Positions 42,418-52,490 of a DNA stretch of 64,000 nt are shown here, in pieces. Source of the DNA: Igneacidithiobacillus sp041146875. Lineage in GTDB: Bacteria; Pseudomonadota; Gammaproteobacteria; Acidithiobacillales; Acidithiobacillaceae. The stretch covers positions 1 through 64,000 of the forward strand of contig NZ_JBFRXP010000009.1 of NCBI RefSeq assembly GCF_041146875.1, written 5' to 3'. The first letter of the stretch is position 1, and each line of letters begins with the position of its first letter. The position numbers and the translations under genes were made by a program. The notes below the pieces were generated by a model, which saw only the letters and a list, made by a program, of their open reading frames with translations, had not been told where the DNA came from and did not search any database.

Positions 42418-44905
42418 CGTGCAGCAACTCCGTTTGTTGGCCCATTACCTTGCGCGCCGACCAGAGCATGGTTAGCGTGCTGGCGAGCAGAAGTGCGCCC
42501 GCCATGATCACCAACTGTGCCCAGGGCAAGTGAAAGCCCATCTGCCAGTGGAAGGACAAGGGATTGACGCGCTCGATCAAAATGAGGCTGATCAGGAGGC
42601 CCAGGCCAGCCCCCAGGAGCACGCCAAAAAGCGAAAGCACGATGCCTTCTCCCAAAATCAGGTGTAAGACGTCGCGGCGGCGCAGCCCAAGAGACCGAAG
42701 CAGCGCAAATTCCTGGCGCCGCAACAGCGTCTGTGCACCAAAGCCATTACTCACCCCCAGCAGGCCAATGACGATGGCCACGGCCTCCAAGGCGTAGGTG
42801 GCGGCGAAGCTCTGATCAAATATCTGCAAACTCCGCTGCAAAATCTCGCCAGGGGTCGCAATTTGCCAATGATGGCTCTCGGGAAAGCGCTTGTGTAGCG
42901 CGCGCAACACTTCCTCCGCACTGGCATGGGGTGCCAGCCACAGGGCGACGCCATTGATGCGCGTATCCCCCGTCCAGCGCCGATATTCGTCGATGGGTAT
43001 GGAGATGGCACCTTCCTGGTAGGCGTAGTCGCGATAGATGCCGGCAATACGCACCCGCTCGCCCTTCTTGCCGATGGGCAGGTCGATGATCTGACCCGCG
43101 CGCCAGTGGCTGAGCCCTGCAAGGATTTCGGAGATCCAGATAGGTGGTGGGCCGCGCGGGTCGTTTGGTGCTTCCTGCAAAATTTGCAGTGTGCGGCCAG
43201 GGTGCTGCGGGTCCATGCCGCGCGCCAGAAGGGCCACCGGCGGGCGTTGCGGCAGGACCGCCAACTCCGTATGCCGCAGCCGGGAGCAGCGTTCCACCCC
43301 CGGTAGATGACAGAGCTGCTTACCGCTGCCCGCGGGCAACAATTCCTGATTGCCCGAGCCCGCCTGCACATAAATATCGGCATTCAGAATGTCGCGCAGC
43401 CAGTCGCTTACGGAATCACGGAACGAACCCACCATCACCGCCATCGCCACCACCAGGCTGAAGGCCACGACAATGGCCGCTAGACTGCGGCTGGCGCGCC
43501 CCGGATTACCGCGCAGTTGTGCCGCAACCAGGCGTTGCAGGGCCTGCTCCGGCAGGGGAAGAAATCGAGCCAGAAGAGCGAGCAGGCCCGGCAGCAAGAA
43601 CAGCGTGGCAATCAGCAGGATGGCAATGGCCGCGTAGGCCGCGTACGGAATGCCGCCCCAGGCAGGGAGGAGGGCGGCAATGCCGGCAAGGAGCAGCAAT
43701 AGCAAGCCAATGCCGAGATGGCCTCCGGGTAGTTCCTCTTCGCTGCCGTTACCGAGAATGCGCACGATGGGCAGACGTCGCCCCGACCAGGCCGGCCAAA
43801 AGGCGCCAAAGAGGGCGGCACCCAGTCCCGCCAGGGCAAAGATCGTCCACAGCCAAGGATGCGCATCCAGTGCGGCTCCGGCACCGGAAAAATAACCGGC
43901 ACCAAGATTGCCGCCCATGCGCGCCAAAGCCAGTTGCGCTACCAAAATCCCGAGCGGCACACCCAGAAGCGCACCGGGCAGCCCTAATACCAGCCCCTGC
44001 AACTGGCTGGCCAGCAAAACCTCGCGTTCGCGCAGGCCCAAAACCCGCAAAATGGCAAGGCTGCGGCGTTGACGAATCGCGGTAAAAGCGAGGGTGGTGT
44101 AGACCAGAAAAGCGCCCGTAAAGAGCGCCACGAGTGACAGTACCAACAGATTGACGCGATAAGCGAGGGAGGCGCGCGCCGTTACCGAGCCAGCATCTTT
44201 CGGGGTACGCAAGATGGCCCCAGGCGGCAGTTGTTTCGCCCACACAGCCGCAAATTGCGCGATGTTCGCGTCGGGTCGCAGGCGCAGGGCAATTTGCGAG
44301 ACTTTCCCCTCGTCACCCCAAAGCCACTGCGCGCTGGCAATGTCGGTAATGGCAACGGCCTGCCCTGGGACGGGATCGGGAATACTGCCAATGACCACGA
44401 AACTGCGCGGCACTCCTGCCGCCTGCAACACGAGCGCTTGGCCTACCTGCACGTGCAGCTCGCTGATCGCGCTTTGGTCGAGCACCAGATGCAGCGGATT
44501 GAACAGAGTGAAGGGGTCTTTTAGACCCAGGGGGACCAAGGGCTGCCCAAGCGCCAGACTGCGAAACGCATCAATGCCCCAAACGGGCAGCGCCTTTCCG
44601 TCAGGGGTGGTTGCCAGCACGCGCAGTTCGGGAGCCGCCACTGCCACGCCGGGAGCCATCGCCAAGCGCGGATACCAGCCTTGTGCCAAGCTGCCGCCGG
44701 GATGGGTGAGCAGCAGGTCGGCCTGACCAGACAAACGGCGCAAGCCCGAGGAAACATTATCGACGGCTTGTACGTTGATCAGGGCAATGGCGAGGCCCAA
44801 GGCCACCCCCAGCGCCACCCCCAGCACCGCCAGTACCGATGCTCCGGGATGGGCACGCAGAGGGAGCCAGACGGCGGCTCGCCAAGGGATGCGCCAAGAG
44901 TTCAC
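42410..44905 (-). CDS. FtsX/MacB-type ABC permease (831 aa)
   Basis: Two fused FtsX-like halves, as in YbbP/AttFG: N-terminal SVLAVLGVALGVALGLAIALINVQ, a first set of three helices (VLSLVALFTGAFLVYTTLAF onwards), a second periplasmic domain starting AGSGNQELLPAGSG, and a closing helix group (VIMAGALLLASTLTML). Works with the ATPase gene that ends 2 bp upstream. Probable lipoprotein or lipid extraction from the inner membrane; substrate unknown. Confidence 0.87.
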   Translation of the reverse strand: MNSWRIPWRAAVWLPLRAHPGASVLAVLGVALGVALGLAIALINVQAVDNVSSGLRRLSGQADLLLTHPGGSLAQGWYPRLAMAPGVAVAAPELRVLATTPDGKALPVWGIDAFRSLALGQPLVPLGLKDPFTLFNPLHLVLDQSAISELHVQVGQALVLQAAGVPRSFVVIGSIPDPVPGQAVAITDIASAQWLWGDEGKVSQIALRLRPDANIAQFAAVWAKQLPPGAILRTPKDAGSVTARASLAYRVNLLVLSLVALFTGAFLVYTTLAFTAIRQRRSLAILRVLGLREREVLLASQLQGLVLGLPGALLGVPLGILVAQLALARMGGNLGAGYFSGAGAALDAHPWLWTIFALAGLGAALFGAFWPAWSGRRLPIVRILGNGSEEELPGGHLGIGLLLLLLAGIAALLPAWGGIPYAAYAAIAILLIATLFLLPGLLALLARFLPLPEQALQRLVAAQLRGNPGRASRSLAAIVVAFSLVVAMAVMVGSFRDSVSDWLRDILNADIYVQAGSGNQELLPAGSGKQLCHLPGVERCSRLRHTELAVLPQRPPVALLARGMDPQHPGRTLQILQEAPNDPRGPPPIWISEILAGLSHWRAGQIIDLPIGKKGERVRIAGIYRDYAYQEGAISIPIDEYRRWTGDTRINGVALWLAPHASAEEVLRALHKRFPESHHWQIATPGEILQRSLQIFDQSFAATYALEAVAIVIGLLGVSNGFGAQTLLRRQEFALLRSLGLRRRDVLHLILGEGIVLSLFGVLLGAGLGLLISLILIERVNPLSFHWQMGFHLPWAQLVIMAGALLLASTLTMLWSARKVMGQQTELLHDE

Positions 44906-44907
44906 TG

Positions 44908-45576
44908 CTAGTGCAGGCCGTCCCGGCGCATTTCCAGGCGGCGCTGCGCGATGGCTGCCGCCGCCTCGGAGTGGGTAACCATCAACACCGCTGCCCCCGC
45001 TGCCGTGCCTAGCTGGCCGAGCAAGGCCAGCACGTCGCCAGCGCGTTCCGGATCGAGACTGCCGGTTGGCTCGTCGGCCAGCACCAGGGCCGGGCCGTGA
45101 ATCAGCGCGCGGGCCACGGCCACCCGCTGTTGTTCACCGCCAGAGAGCTCCCGCGGCAAGGCATCCAAGCGCTGGGTGATGCCTAATTGCTCGGCCAGCG
45201 CCTCGAGCCGGTCGCGCAACTCCCGCCGCGGCAGGGCGTTCAGGCGCCAGGGCAGGGCGATGTTCTCCCGCGCCGAGAGCTGTGGCAACAGATGAAACGA
45301 CTGAAAAACAAAGCCAATCTGGCGTCGGCGCAGCAGCGTTCGGGCATCATCGTTGAGCGCGTCTACATCTTGTCCGCAGAGCTGCACACTGCCGGCATCC
45401 TTGCGTTCCAGGCCGGCGATCAGATGCAGCAGGGTACTCTTGCCGAGTCCACTCTCGCCGCGAATGGCGACGAAATCACCGGCCTCCAGTTGCAGGTCAA
45501 TATGTTCAAACAGCCAACATTCCGGCGCATCTGGCTGGCGTTTGCCGACCCCATGCAGGCGCAGACTCATTAACAA
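44908..45576 (-). CDS. LolD/YbbA-type ABC ATPase (222 aa)
   Basis: Walker A GESGLGKST, signature LSGGEQQRVAVARAL, Walker B LVLADEPTGSLD and MVTHSEAAAA define a MacB/LolD-type ATPase. First gene of a three-gene unit with the large permease and the AttH-like protein. No ribosome site is obvious before the ATG giving MLMSLRLHG; the ATG two codons on is an alternative. Confidence 0.88.
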   Translation of the reverse strand: MLMSLRLHGVGKRQPDAPECWLFEHIDLQLEAGDFVAIRGESGLGKSTLLHLIAGLERKDAGSVQLCGQDVDALNDDARTLLRRRQIGFVFQSFHLLPQLSARENIALPWRLNALPRRELRDRLEALAEQLGITQRLDALPRELSGGEQQRVAVARALIHGPALVLADEPTGSLDPERAGDVLALLGQLGTAAGAAVLMVTHSEAAAAIAQRRLEMRRDGLH

Positions 45577-45644
45577 CGCTCAAAGGAAATCATGATACCC
45601 CTCACCCTATCGGCTTTTGCTGAAATACGCAAAACGGGGGTCCG

Positions 45645-45982
45645 TTACAGAGAAAACAGTTGTCGGAGTTGCTCGCTGATTGCGTCTGCATCAGTGTTTG
45701 CAAGGAAACCCACTTCACCTTGCACCAGACGATGATCCAGGGTAAACAACTTGCAGCAAACCACGGACGGCACTGGCAGGCCGGCACTGAGCAAATCTGT
45801 AATTTGGCAGTCCAGCGGCCAAGCTGCGTTTTTGGCCGAGGTAATCATCGCCATCACCGAATGCCCGGCGGGTCCATTGAAGTTCTCGGCGTTGGAAAGA
45901 ACCAGGGCTGGCCGTTTTTTGTCGCAGTCTGATCGGTGAATGGGAACGGGACGCGTACTACCTGAAAGCGCTCATAGGTCAC
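45645..45982 (-). pseudogene. mazF: MazF/PemK-type toxin with frameshift
   Basis: A GTG overlapping the antitoxin stop opens TYERFQVVRVPFPFTDQTA, a MazF N-terminus. At an A6 run the frame is lost; the next frame continues KRPALVLSNAENFNGPAGHS and TSAKNAAWPLDCQI to a normal end. One added A would restore ATKKRPALVLS. So the toxin is inactive unless ribosomes or polymerase slip at the A-run, or the read has an error. Confidence 0.8.
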
Positions 45983-46202
45983 GGTAGGCCTCTTCATCGG
46001 CCTCGCCAGCCCACTCAGACAGCGTTCCTTCGAGAGCGCGCAAGTATTCGATATCCAGAGCCTGCACCCGTTTTACAACCGCGCTACCGTCGGCCTTGAG
46101 TTCCCAGGCGAGCAGATCCCCAGGCGCAACATGCAGTGCTGCACGCACGCTAGAGGGAATTGTGGTTTGCCCCTTCGCAGTAATTTTGGCAATCGCCACC
46201 AT
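45972..46202 (-). CDS. mazE: AbrB/MazE-type antitoxin (76 aa)
   Basis: Swapped-hairpin DNA-binding antitoxin: VAIAKITAKGQTTIPSSVRA followed by LHVAPGDLLAWEL. AGGAGG sits 6 nt before the ATG. The C-terminal acidic part (LSEWAGEADEEAYRDL) would bind the toxin. Overlaps the frameshifted mazF start by 11 nt. Confidence 0.85.
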   Translation of the reverse strand: MVAIAKITAKGQTTIPSSVRAALHVAPGDLLAWELKADGSAVVKRVQALDIEYLRALEGTLSEWAGEADEEAYRDL

Positions 46203-46274
46203 GTTGTCCTCCTGTAAGGAATGCATTGCCTCATTACCCGAGTGTAGCAGCATCATCTCCGTGAGGCAGCGCTA

Positions 46275-46320
46275 CAACGCAAAAACGGGCCAGCCCCGAA
46301 GGGCCAGCCCGTTTTGCGAC
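46275..46320 (-). terminator. groEL terminator
   Basis: Read on the minus strand, AAAACGGGCTGGCCC, a TTCG loop and GGGCTGGCCCGTTTTT form a long stem with a T-run, 18 bp after the groEL stop. The symmetrical A-run could also stop transcripts from the other side. Confidence 0.8.
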
Positions 46321-46337
46321 AGCTAGGGTAGGGAGAC

Positions 46338-47987
<1,650 letters not shown>

Positions 47988-48037
47988 GGAAGCACCTCTT
48001 CAAGTGAAAATAGGAAAAATCGGGAATAATGGGTGGC

Positions 48038-48328
48038 TTACTTGTCGACCACTGCCATGATGTCGTCTTCACGCATCACCAGCAGTTCTTCGCCTTCGAC
48101 CTTGATTTCCGTACCGGCGTACTTGGCAAACAGAACGCGATCACCCTTCTTGACATCCAGGCCGCGTACTTTGCCATCTTCCAGGATCTTGCCATTGCCC
48201 ACGGCAACGACTTCACCCTGCACAGGCTTTTCCTTGGCGGTATCGGGAATGATGATGCCACCGGCGGTCTTCTGCTCTTCCTCCAGGCGACGGATGACAA
48301 CGCGATCGTGCAACGGACGCAGTTTCAT
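48038..48328 (-). CDS. groES: Co-chaperonin GroES (96 aa)
   Basis: MKLRPLHDRVVIRRLEEEQKT start, mobile loop EEEQKTAGGIIIPDTAKEKP and GDRVLFAKYAGTEIKVEGEELLVMREDDI. The frame is open further up, but this ATG follows GAGGAAAGC and matches the family. Transcription starts from the TTGACA promoter embedded in the vapC end and is repressed at CIRCE. Confidence 0.98.
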   Translation of the reverse strand: MKLRPLHDRVVIRRLEEEQKTAGGIIIPDTAKEKPVQGEVVAVGNGKILEDGKVRGLDVKKGDRVLFAKYAGTEIKVEGEELLVMREDDIMAVVDK

Positions 48329-48380
48329 AGAAGCTTTCCTCATCGAAATTGGACCAAAAACCAAAACCCGCGAAGGTGTG

Positions 48381-48407
48381 TTAGCACTCACCTTCGTCGA
48401 GTGCTAA
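48381..48407. promoter_or_regulatory. CIRCE operator (HrcA site)
   Basis: TTAGCACTC, nine bases, GAGTGCTAA: a perfect CIRCE consensus, 53 bp before groES. HrcA bound here represses groESL until heat shock. hrcA itself is not in the window. Confidence 0.97.
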
Positions 48408-48434
48408 TCATAGGCATCCGCTAGAGGGTGTCAA
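48407..48434 (-). promoter_or_regulatory. groESL sigma-70 promoter overlapping the end of vapC
   Basis: On the minus strand TTGACA (48429-48434), 16 bp, TATGAT (48407-48412). The -35 box lies in the last codons of vapC (L-D-T-L). Transcription would begin within CIRCE, so HrcA blocks it directly. Confidence 0.85.
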
Positions 48435-48864
48435 GGGGGCACAAGTGAATACATTGCAAACCGTTGCGCACGGCATGAGTCACTAAGCGATGATCGAAGG
48501 TTGCCAGTTGGCCCTTATGGGAGCAGGCCAGCGCCAACAGGTAACTATCGGTAATCTGACCAGAAGTAAGCAGGCGCGATGCGTCGATAGAATCGACATC
48601 CAGCATGCTGATGTCATCTGCCCAAAAAACATGGCCAGGTAACGCGCGCAACGCCTGGATCAATGGCGCCACGGCCGCCGGTGTGCCTGGTGAGTTTGGA
48701 TAACGCGGATGTCCGACAATGCGGAGCACAGCATTCTCCGTAAGGGGGCAAGTAGCCCAGGCGGGTTGCCCGTGGGCTGCAAACCAATCATGGGCCGTAT
48801 CATGCTGAATATGCATCGGATCAATGAGCGCAATCAGCACGTTTACATCGAGCAAGAAGGTCAT
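48421..48864 (-). CDS. vapC: VapC-type PIN ribonuclease toxin (147 aa)
   Basis: PIN domain with acidic residues in FLLDVNVLIALID, a conserved Glu in CPLTENAVLRIV, and Asp in SGQITDSYLLALA plus ATFDHRL. Expected to cut tRNA or rRNA. Start overlaps the vapB stop by one base. Its last codons contain the groESL -35 box. Confidence 0.9.
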   Translation of the reverse strand: MTFLLDVNVLIALIDPMHIQHDTAHDWFAAHGQPAWATCPLTENAVLRIVGHPRYPNSPGTPAAVAPLIQALRALPGHVFWADDISMLDVDSIDASRLLTSGQITDSYLLALACSHKGQLATFDHRLVTHAVRNGLQCIHLCPLDTL

Positions 48865-49097
48865 TATGGCAATTCGTCGCGCAACTGATTCACGATTTCC
48901 GGAGTTGTCGGAAGTGCGCCCGGGCGCACCGGCAGCAAAGGAATGCCATTACGGCAACGGCCAGCAGAGGTGTTTTGTGCTTGCAGAGCCTGTCGTAAAA
49001 GTGCTGAAACTACGGTACCTACAGGCTTATGCTGTACGTTCGCCAGCCCTTTCGCCGCTGCCAGTACGTCATCATCAATCGCGAGTGTGGTGCGCAT
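48864..49097 (-). CDS. vapB: VapB-type ribbon-helix-helix antitoxin (77 aa)
   Basis: MRTTLAIDDDVLAAAKGLANVQ and TVVSALLRQAL match the VapB/RHH N-terminus; the C-terminal part (PLLPVRPGALPTTPEIVNQLRDELP) would wrap VapC. Upstream DNA is AT-rich with repeated ATGATG-like runs, presumably the autoregulated promoter. Confidence 0.85.
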   Translation of the reverse strand: MRTTLAIDDDVLAAAKGLANVQHKPVGTVVSALLRQALQAQNTSAGRCRNGIPLLPVRPGALPTTPEIVNQLRDELP

Positions 49098-49289
49098 AGT
49101 TCGTTCACCTCATATGTCATCAAACATCTAGCATCATACATCCATAATCATTGCTCCGACCATCGAGTGAATAATCTCCCAAAGCTCGCCAGTATGGGCG
49201 CGGGCCAGCTACGCGGCGATATGGCAACGACTCCGATGGGTGCGTTAAAAGGTTCAGAAAGCAAAGAACGCGGCCCAGGGCGGTTTCAG

Positions 49290-49469
49290 GTGCCGGAAGA
49301 CGGCGTGCAAGATCTGGCAAATCTGCTACGCTACGCGGACCAGGCCCTCTACCGTGCCAAGGCGTTACGTGGTGAGCGCGCGAAGTATTGGGTGTTTCAT
49401 CAAGATTCGCGCTTCGGTTTGCGGCTCGAACAGCGGACGGGCCTGCTCACCGAACGAGAGGAAGAATGA
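49290..49469 (+). pseudogene. C-terminal remnant of a GGDEF diguanylate cyclase
   Basis: Reads QDLANLLRYADQALYRAKALRG then stops after TEREEE. LLRYADQALYRAK is the closing helix of GGDEF domains. The active-site GGDEF and everything before it are absent; upstream DNA in this frame (to 49029) does not resemble the family. Its stop overlaps the start of the PilZ gene, so the lost cyclase was probably co-translated with it. Confidence 0.75.
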
Positions 49470-50245
49470 TGAACGCCGAAAGCACCGATGTAACCTTGGA
49501 TCGCACGCCATTGGTTTCGCTCTTGCCTTTGCGTAAAGGCATGAACATTGCCGACTACCATTTATTGTTGGTGGGAGAATTTGACCGCAGCATGGTCGAC
49601 TTCGTACCCGATAATCTGTGTCAAACTACCATTGGCAACGCGGTGCTCTTTGCTGCCGACCCCCAAGACCCAGGGCACAGCTTTTCGTTTTTGGGTTGTG
49701 ATCAAAGTGGCCTGCTGTTTCGCGCACAAAATAGCGCGGTATGGGGTGCGTATCGTAAGGTCTTGGTCTTTGTGGAGACAGCGGGCGGCATTTATTCCTT
49801 TTTTAGCGACCTGGACGGCATTGACTCGCAAGGGGTCTATCACTTTCGCCGACCTGCCTTGCTTTACCAGCGCAAAACGCGCCTGCGCCGGCGGCTGCAT
49901 CTGGATGGCGAAATCGTGCTCCGGCGCCGTAGTGGTGAGTCTATTCCAGGGTCTTTGCACGACCTGAGTTTGGATGGCGCCAGTTTTTTTCTCGCCAATT
50001 GCCCGCTCGATGCCGGCGAGGCGGCACTGGTGGAGTTTGACGTGGTGGACTGCGGACACTGCGAAACGGTGGTAACAACGGTGCGGCGCGAGGCGCGCTC
50101 GGCCACCCTGGGGGATTTGGTAGGGGTGCGTTTGCTGCTCACCAAAGAGCAGAAGAAACAGGTAGAGCACCTGTATTTGTGCCTGGAATACCCACAGTTA
50201 CGCCACTGGAATCAGCACCTGGACAATTCGGGCGATGCGTACTAA
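49466..50245 (+). CDS. PilZ-domain protein, YcgR-like (259 aa)
   Basis: The PilZ domain covers about 130-240: KTRLRRRLHLDGEIVLRRRSG gives the RxxxR c-di-GMP motif and LHDLSLDGASFFL the DxSxxG motif. The N-terminal 120 residues (YcgR N-like, GNAVLFAADPQDPGHSFSFLG) are a separate beta domain. ATG overlaps the stop of the GGDEF remnant. It is 33 bp before pilC, so a role in c-di-GMP control of pili is plausible. Confidence 0.85.
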   Translation: MMNAESTDVTLDRTPLVSLLPLRKGMNIADYHLLLVGEFDRSMVDFVPDNLCQTTIGNAVLFAADPQDPGHSFSFLGCDQSGLLFRAQNSAVWGAYRKVLVFVETAGGIYSFFSDLDGIDSQGVYHFRRPALLYQRKTRLRRRLHLDGEIVLRRRSGESIPGSLHDLSLDGASFFLANCPLDAGEAALVEFDVVDCGHCETVVTTVRREARSATLGDLVGVRLLLTKEQKKQVEHLYLCLEYPQLRHWNQHLDNSGDAY

Positions 50246-50278
50246 TTGTGTGACATGACGTAACGGGGGAGATAGAGG

Positions 50279-51532
50279 ATGGCAACCGCCCTGAGGGACA
50301 AACGGCAAACGAAAGCGATCAAGCTGGTCGACTTCGTTTGGGAAGCCAAGACCGCAGATGGACACACGCGGCAGAAGGGCGAGATGACGGCGGCCTCGGC
50401 CAATGTGGTCAAGGCCAGCTTGCGCCGGGCAGGGCTAACGCCCATCGTTGTCAAAAAAGTGCCGCAACCACTCTTCGGTGGGGAGGGCATCAAGGAAACC
50501 AGCCTGGTCGTCATGGTGCGGCAGCTCTCCACCATGATCAACGCCGGTGTGCCTATGGTGCAGTGTTTTGAACTGCTGATTTCGGCTACCTCCCAGCCCG
50601 GTATGCGCAAAATGCTCAAGGGCATCCTGCGCCACCTCAACGAAGGCGAGTCGCTATCGCAGTCCTTGGCCCATTACCCCAAATATTTCGACCGCCTCTT
50701 CGTCTCTCTGGTGGCGGCGGGCGAGCAGGGCGGTATCCTCGATACCATTTTGCTGCGCTTGGCAGACTACCGCGAAAAGACCCTGGCACTGACCAAAAAG
50801 GTCAAATCGGCTATGTTTTATCCGGCGGCAATTATTACCGTCATGATCGTCGTGGTCGTCATTTTGATGATCTTCGTGATTCCGGTCTTTGCCCACTTAT
50901 TCAGCAGTTTCGGTGCTACGTTGCCGCTGCTCACACAGGTGGTGATCAATATCTCCAACTGGATGAAGGGCCACTGGTACATCGTGGTTTTGGCCCCCAT
51001 TGCTGCCGTGTTTCTGTTTCGCTATGCCTACCGCAAGAGCGATAAATTTAAGGTGGTGGTGGATCGCTACGCCCTAAAGATTCCAGTGCTCGGCGATATT
51101 CTGTTGAAAGGTGCAGTGGCACGCTTCAACCGTACCCTCTCGACCATGCAATCGGCGGGTGTGCCCATCCTCGAAGCCCTTGATACCCTGTCGCGTGTAT
51201 CCAACAACGCCATCATCGAAAAGAGCGTCCTCAACGCCCGCGCCGACGTAGCCGCTGGTGGGCGCATTTCCACCAAGCTCAAGGAAGACGGCGTCTTCCC
51301 GCTGATGGCCACGCAAATGCTCGCCATTGGCGAAGAAACCGGCGCCGTCGAAGTCATGTCCGGCAAGGTTGCCGACTTTTATGAGAATGAAGTCACGGAG
51401 TCGGTCAACCGCCTCTCCACCCTCATGGAACCGATGATCATGGTCGTACTCGGCATCATCGTCGGCACCCTGGTGGTCGCCATGTACATGCCTATCTTCA
51501 AGATGGGCGCGGTGGTGACGCATGGGGGGTGA
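50279..51532 (+). CDS. pilC: PilC-type inner-membrane platform protein (417 aa)
   Basis: Type IV pilus assembly platform. Two T2SS-F domains: LVVMVRQLSTMINAGVPMVQ and NRTLSTMQSAGVPILEALD, each followed by GGRIS/GESLSQ-type motifs; helices AAIITVMIVVVVILMIFVIP and EPMIMVVLGIIVGTLVVAMYMP. GEGG-like loops are intact. pilB and pilD are not in the window. Followed by overlapping minor-pilin genes. Confidence 0.93.
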   Translation: MATALRDKRQTKAIKLVDFVWEAKTADGHTRQKGEMTAASANVVKASLRRAGLTPIVVKKVPQPLFGGEGIKETSLVVMVRQLSTMINAGVPMVQCFELLISATSQPGMRKMLKGILRHLNEGESLSQSLAHYPKYFDRLFVSLVAAGEQGGILDTILLRLADYREKTLALTKKVKSAMFYPAAIITVMIVVVVILMIFVIPVFAHLFSSFGATLPLLTQVVINISNWMKGHWYIVVLAPIAAVFLFRYAYRKSDKFKVVVDRYALKIPVLGDILLKGAVARFNRTLSTMQSAGVPILEALDTLSRVSNNAIIEKSVLNARADVAAGGRISTKLKEDGVFPLMATQMLAIGEETGAVEVMSGKVADFYENEVTESVNRLSTLMEPMIMVVLGIIVGTLVVAMYMPIFKMGAVVTHGG

Positions 51533-52076
51533 GGCGCTCGCGCCCCGCCCCGCCAGCGGCTTTACGCTGGTGGAGTTGATGGTGATTATTGCCGTGATGG
51601 GGATTATCGCGGCGGTGGCGATACCGCAGTTCAACATCTGGATGGTACGCGCACGGATTCAGGGGGCCTCCAGTCGCCTGCAACAAGACCTTACCTGGGC
51701 CGAGGGCTATGCGATCCGTAGTGGCTATCCGGTGCAGGTGCAGGTACAGAGCGTGGGAACGGTGGGCTGCTCGTGGACGGTGACGCCTGCGGCTCCCAAC
51801 GTGTCGCAGCAAGTGCCGCAAATGCCGGCGAGCCGCTTTTCCAGTCAGTTTCCGAACACGGTATGCAGTGTGGTTAGCGGGGGCACATTCAGTATTACAC
51901 CCACGGGAATGGTGTACGGCACAAACGGCACGGTAAGCAGTTCGGCAATTACCTTTGGCAATGCGAGTACAGGTGCCGCTACCTTTGGCTACTGGCTGGT
52001 TGCCTTGAGTGGTGCGGGTAATGTCAGAAATTGTGCCACTACTGCGCTTACCAGCAGCGTGTGTAACCTGCAATGA
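51522..52076 (+). CDS. fimT: FimT/GspH-type minor pseudopilin (184 aa)
   Basis: Prepilin peptidase site G-FTLVELMVIIAVMGIIAAVA after a 13-residue leader, then an extracellular domain. FimT-like minor pilins help initiate pili and bind DNA in competence. It overlaps pilC by 11 nt and pilV by 4 nt. The C-terminal domain has paired Cys. Confidence 0.85.
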   Translation: MGGEALAPRPASGFTLVELMVIIAVMGIIAAVAIPQFNIWMVRARIQGASSRLQQDLTWAEGYAIRSGYPVQVQVQSVGTVGCSWTVTPAAPNVSQQVPQMPASRFSSQFPNTVCSVVSGGTFSITPTGMVYGTNGTVSSSAITFGNASTGAATFGYWLVALSGAGNVRNCATTALTSSVCNLQ

Positions 52077-52489
52077 AAAATCGGGAAAAAGGTTTGACAC
52101 TGATCGAGGCGATGGTCGCCCTAGCGGTTTTTGCCATTGGTTCGCTGGGCATTTTGAGCATTTATTTGGGAACATTTTCTAGCGCACAGCAAAACCAGAA
52201 TCTTACGTCTGGGTATGAAATTGCGCAGAGCGCAATGGGTGTGTTGCGAGCCAACGGTGCGAATGCTCTCAGTTTGAATGGCGCCTCCATTACGCAGAGC
52301 TCGGCAAGCAATACGCTGTTGGATCCCGTATCTCAGGCTATGAGTGCCTACGGCATGCCAACACAAAGTCAGGTGTCGCTTACTCTCAGTTCTTTGAACG
52401 GCAATGGACTATGCCCCTGTTCGGCCACGGTTTCGGTGAGCTGGGCTGGCGGTAACCAGTACAGTACACAAAGCATTGTGGGATATTGA
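52073..52489 (+). CDS. pilV: PilV-type minor pilin (138 aa)
   Basis: Leader MKNREKG and helix LTLIEAMVALAVFAIGSLGIL with Glu5 identify a prepilin. Middle part ALSLNGASITQ and the end CPCSATVSVSWAGGNQY resemble PilV. One base separates it from pilW. Confidence 0.85.
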   Translation: MKNREKGLTLIEAMVALAVFAIGSLGILSIYLGTFSSAQQNQNLTSGYEIAQSAMGVLRANGANALSLNGASITQSSASNTLLDPVSQAMSAYGMPTQSQVSLTLSSLNGNGLCPCSATVSVSWAGGNQYSTQSIVGY

Positions 52490-52490
52490 T

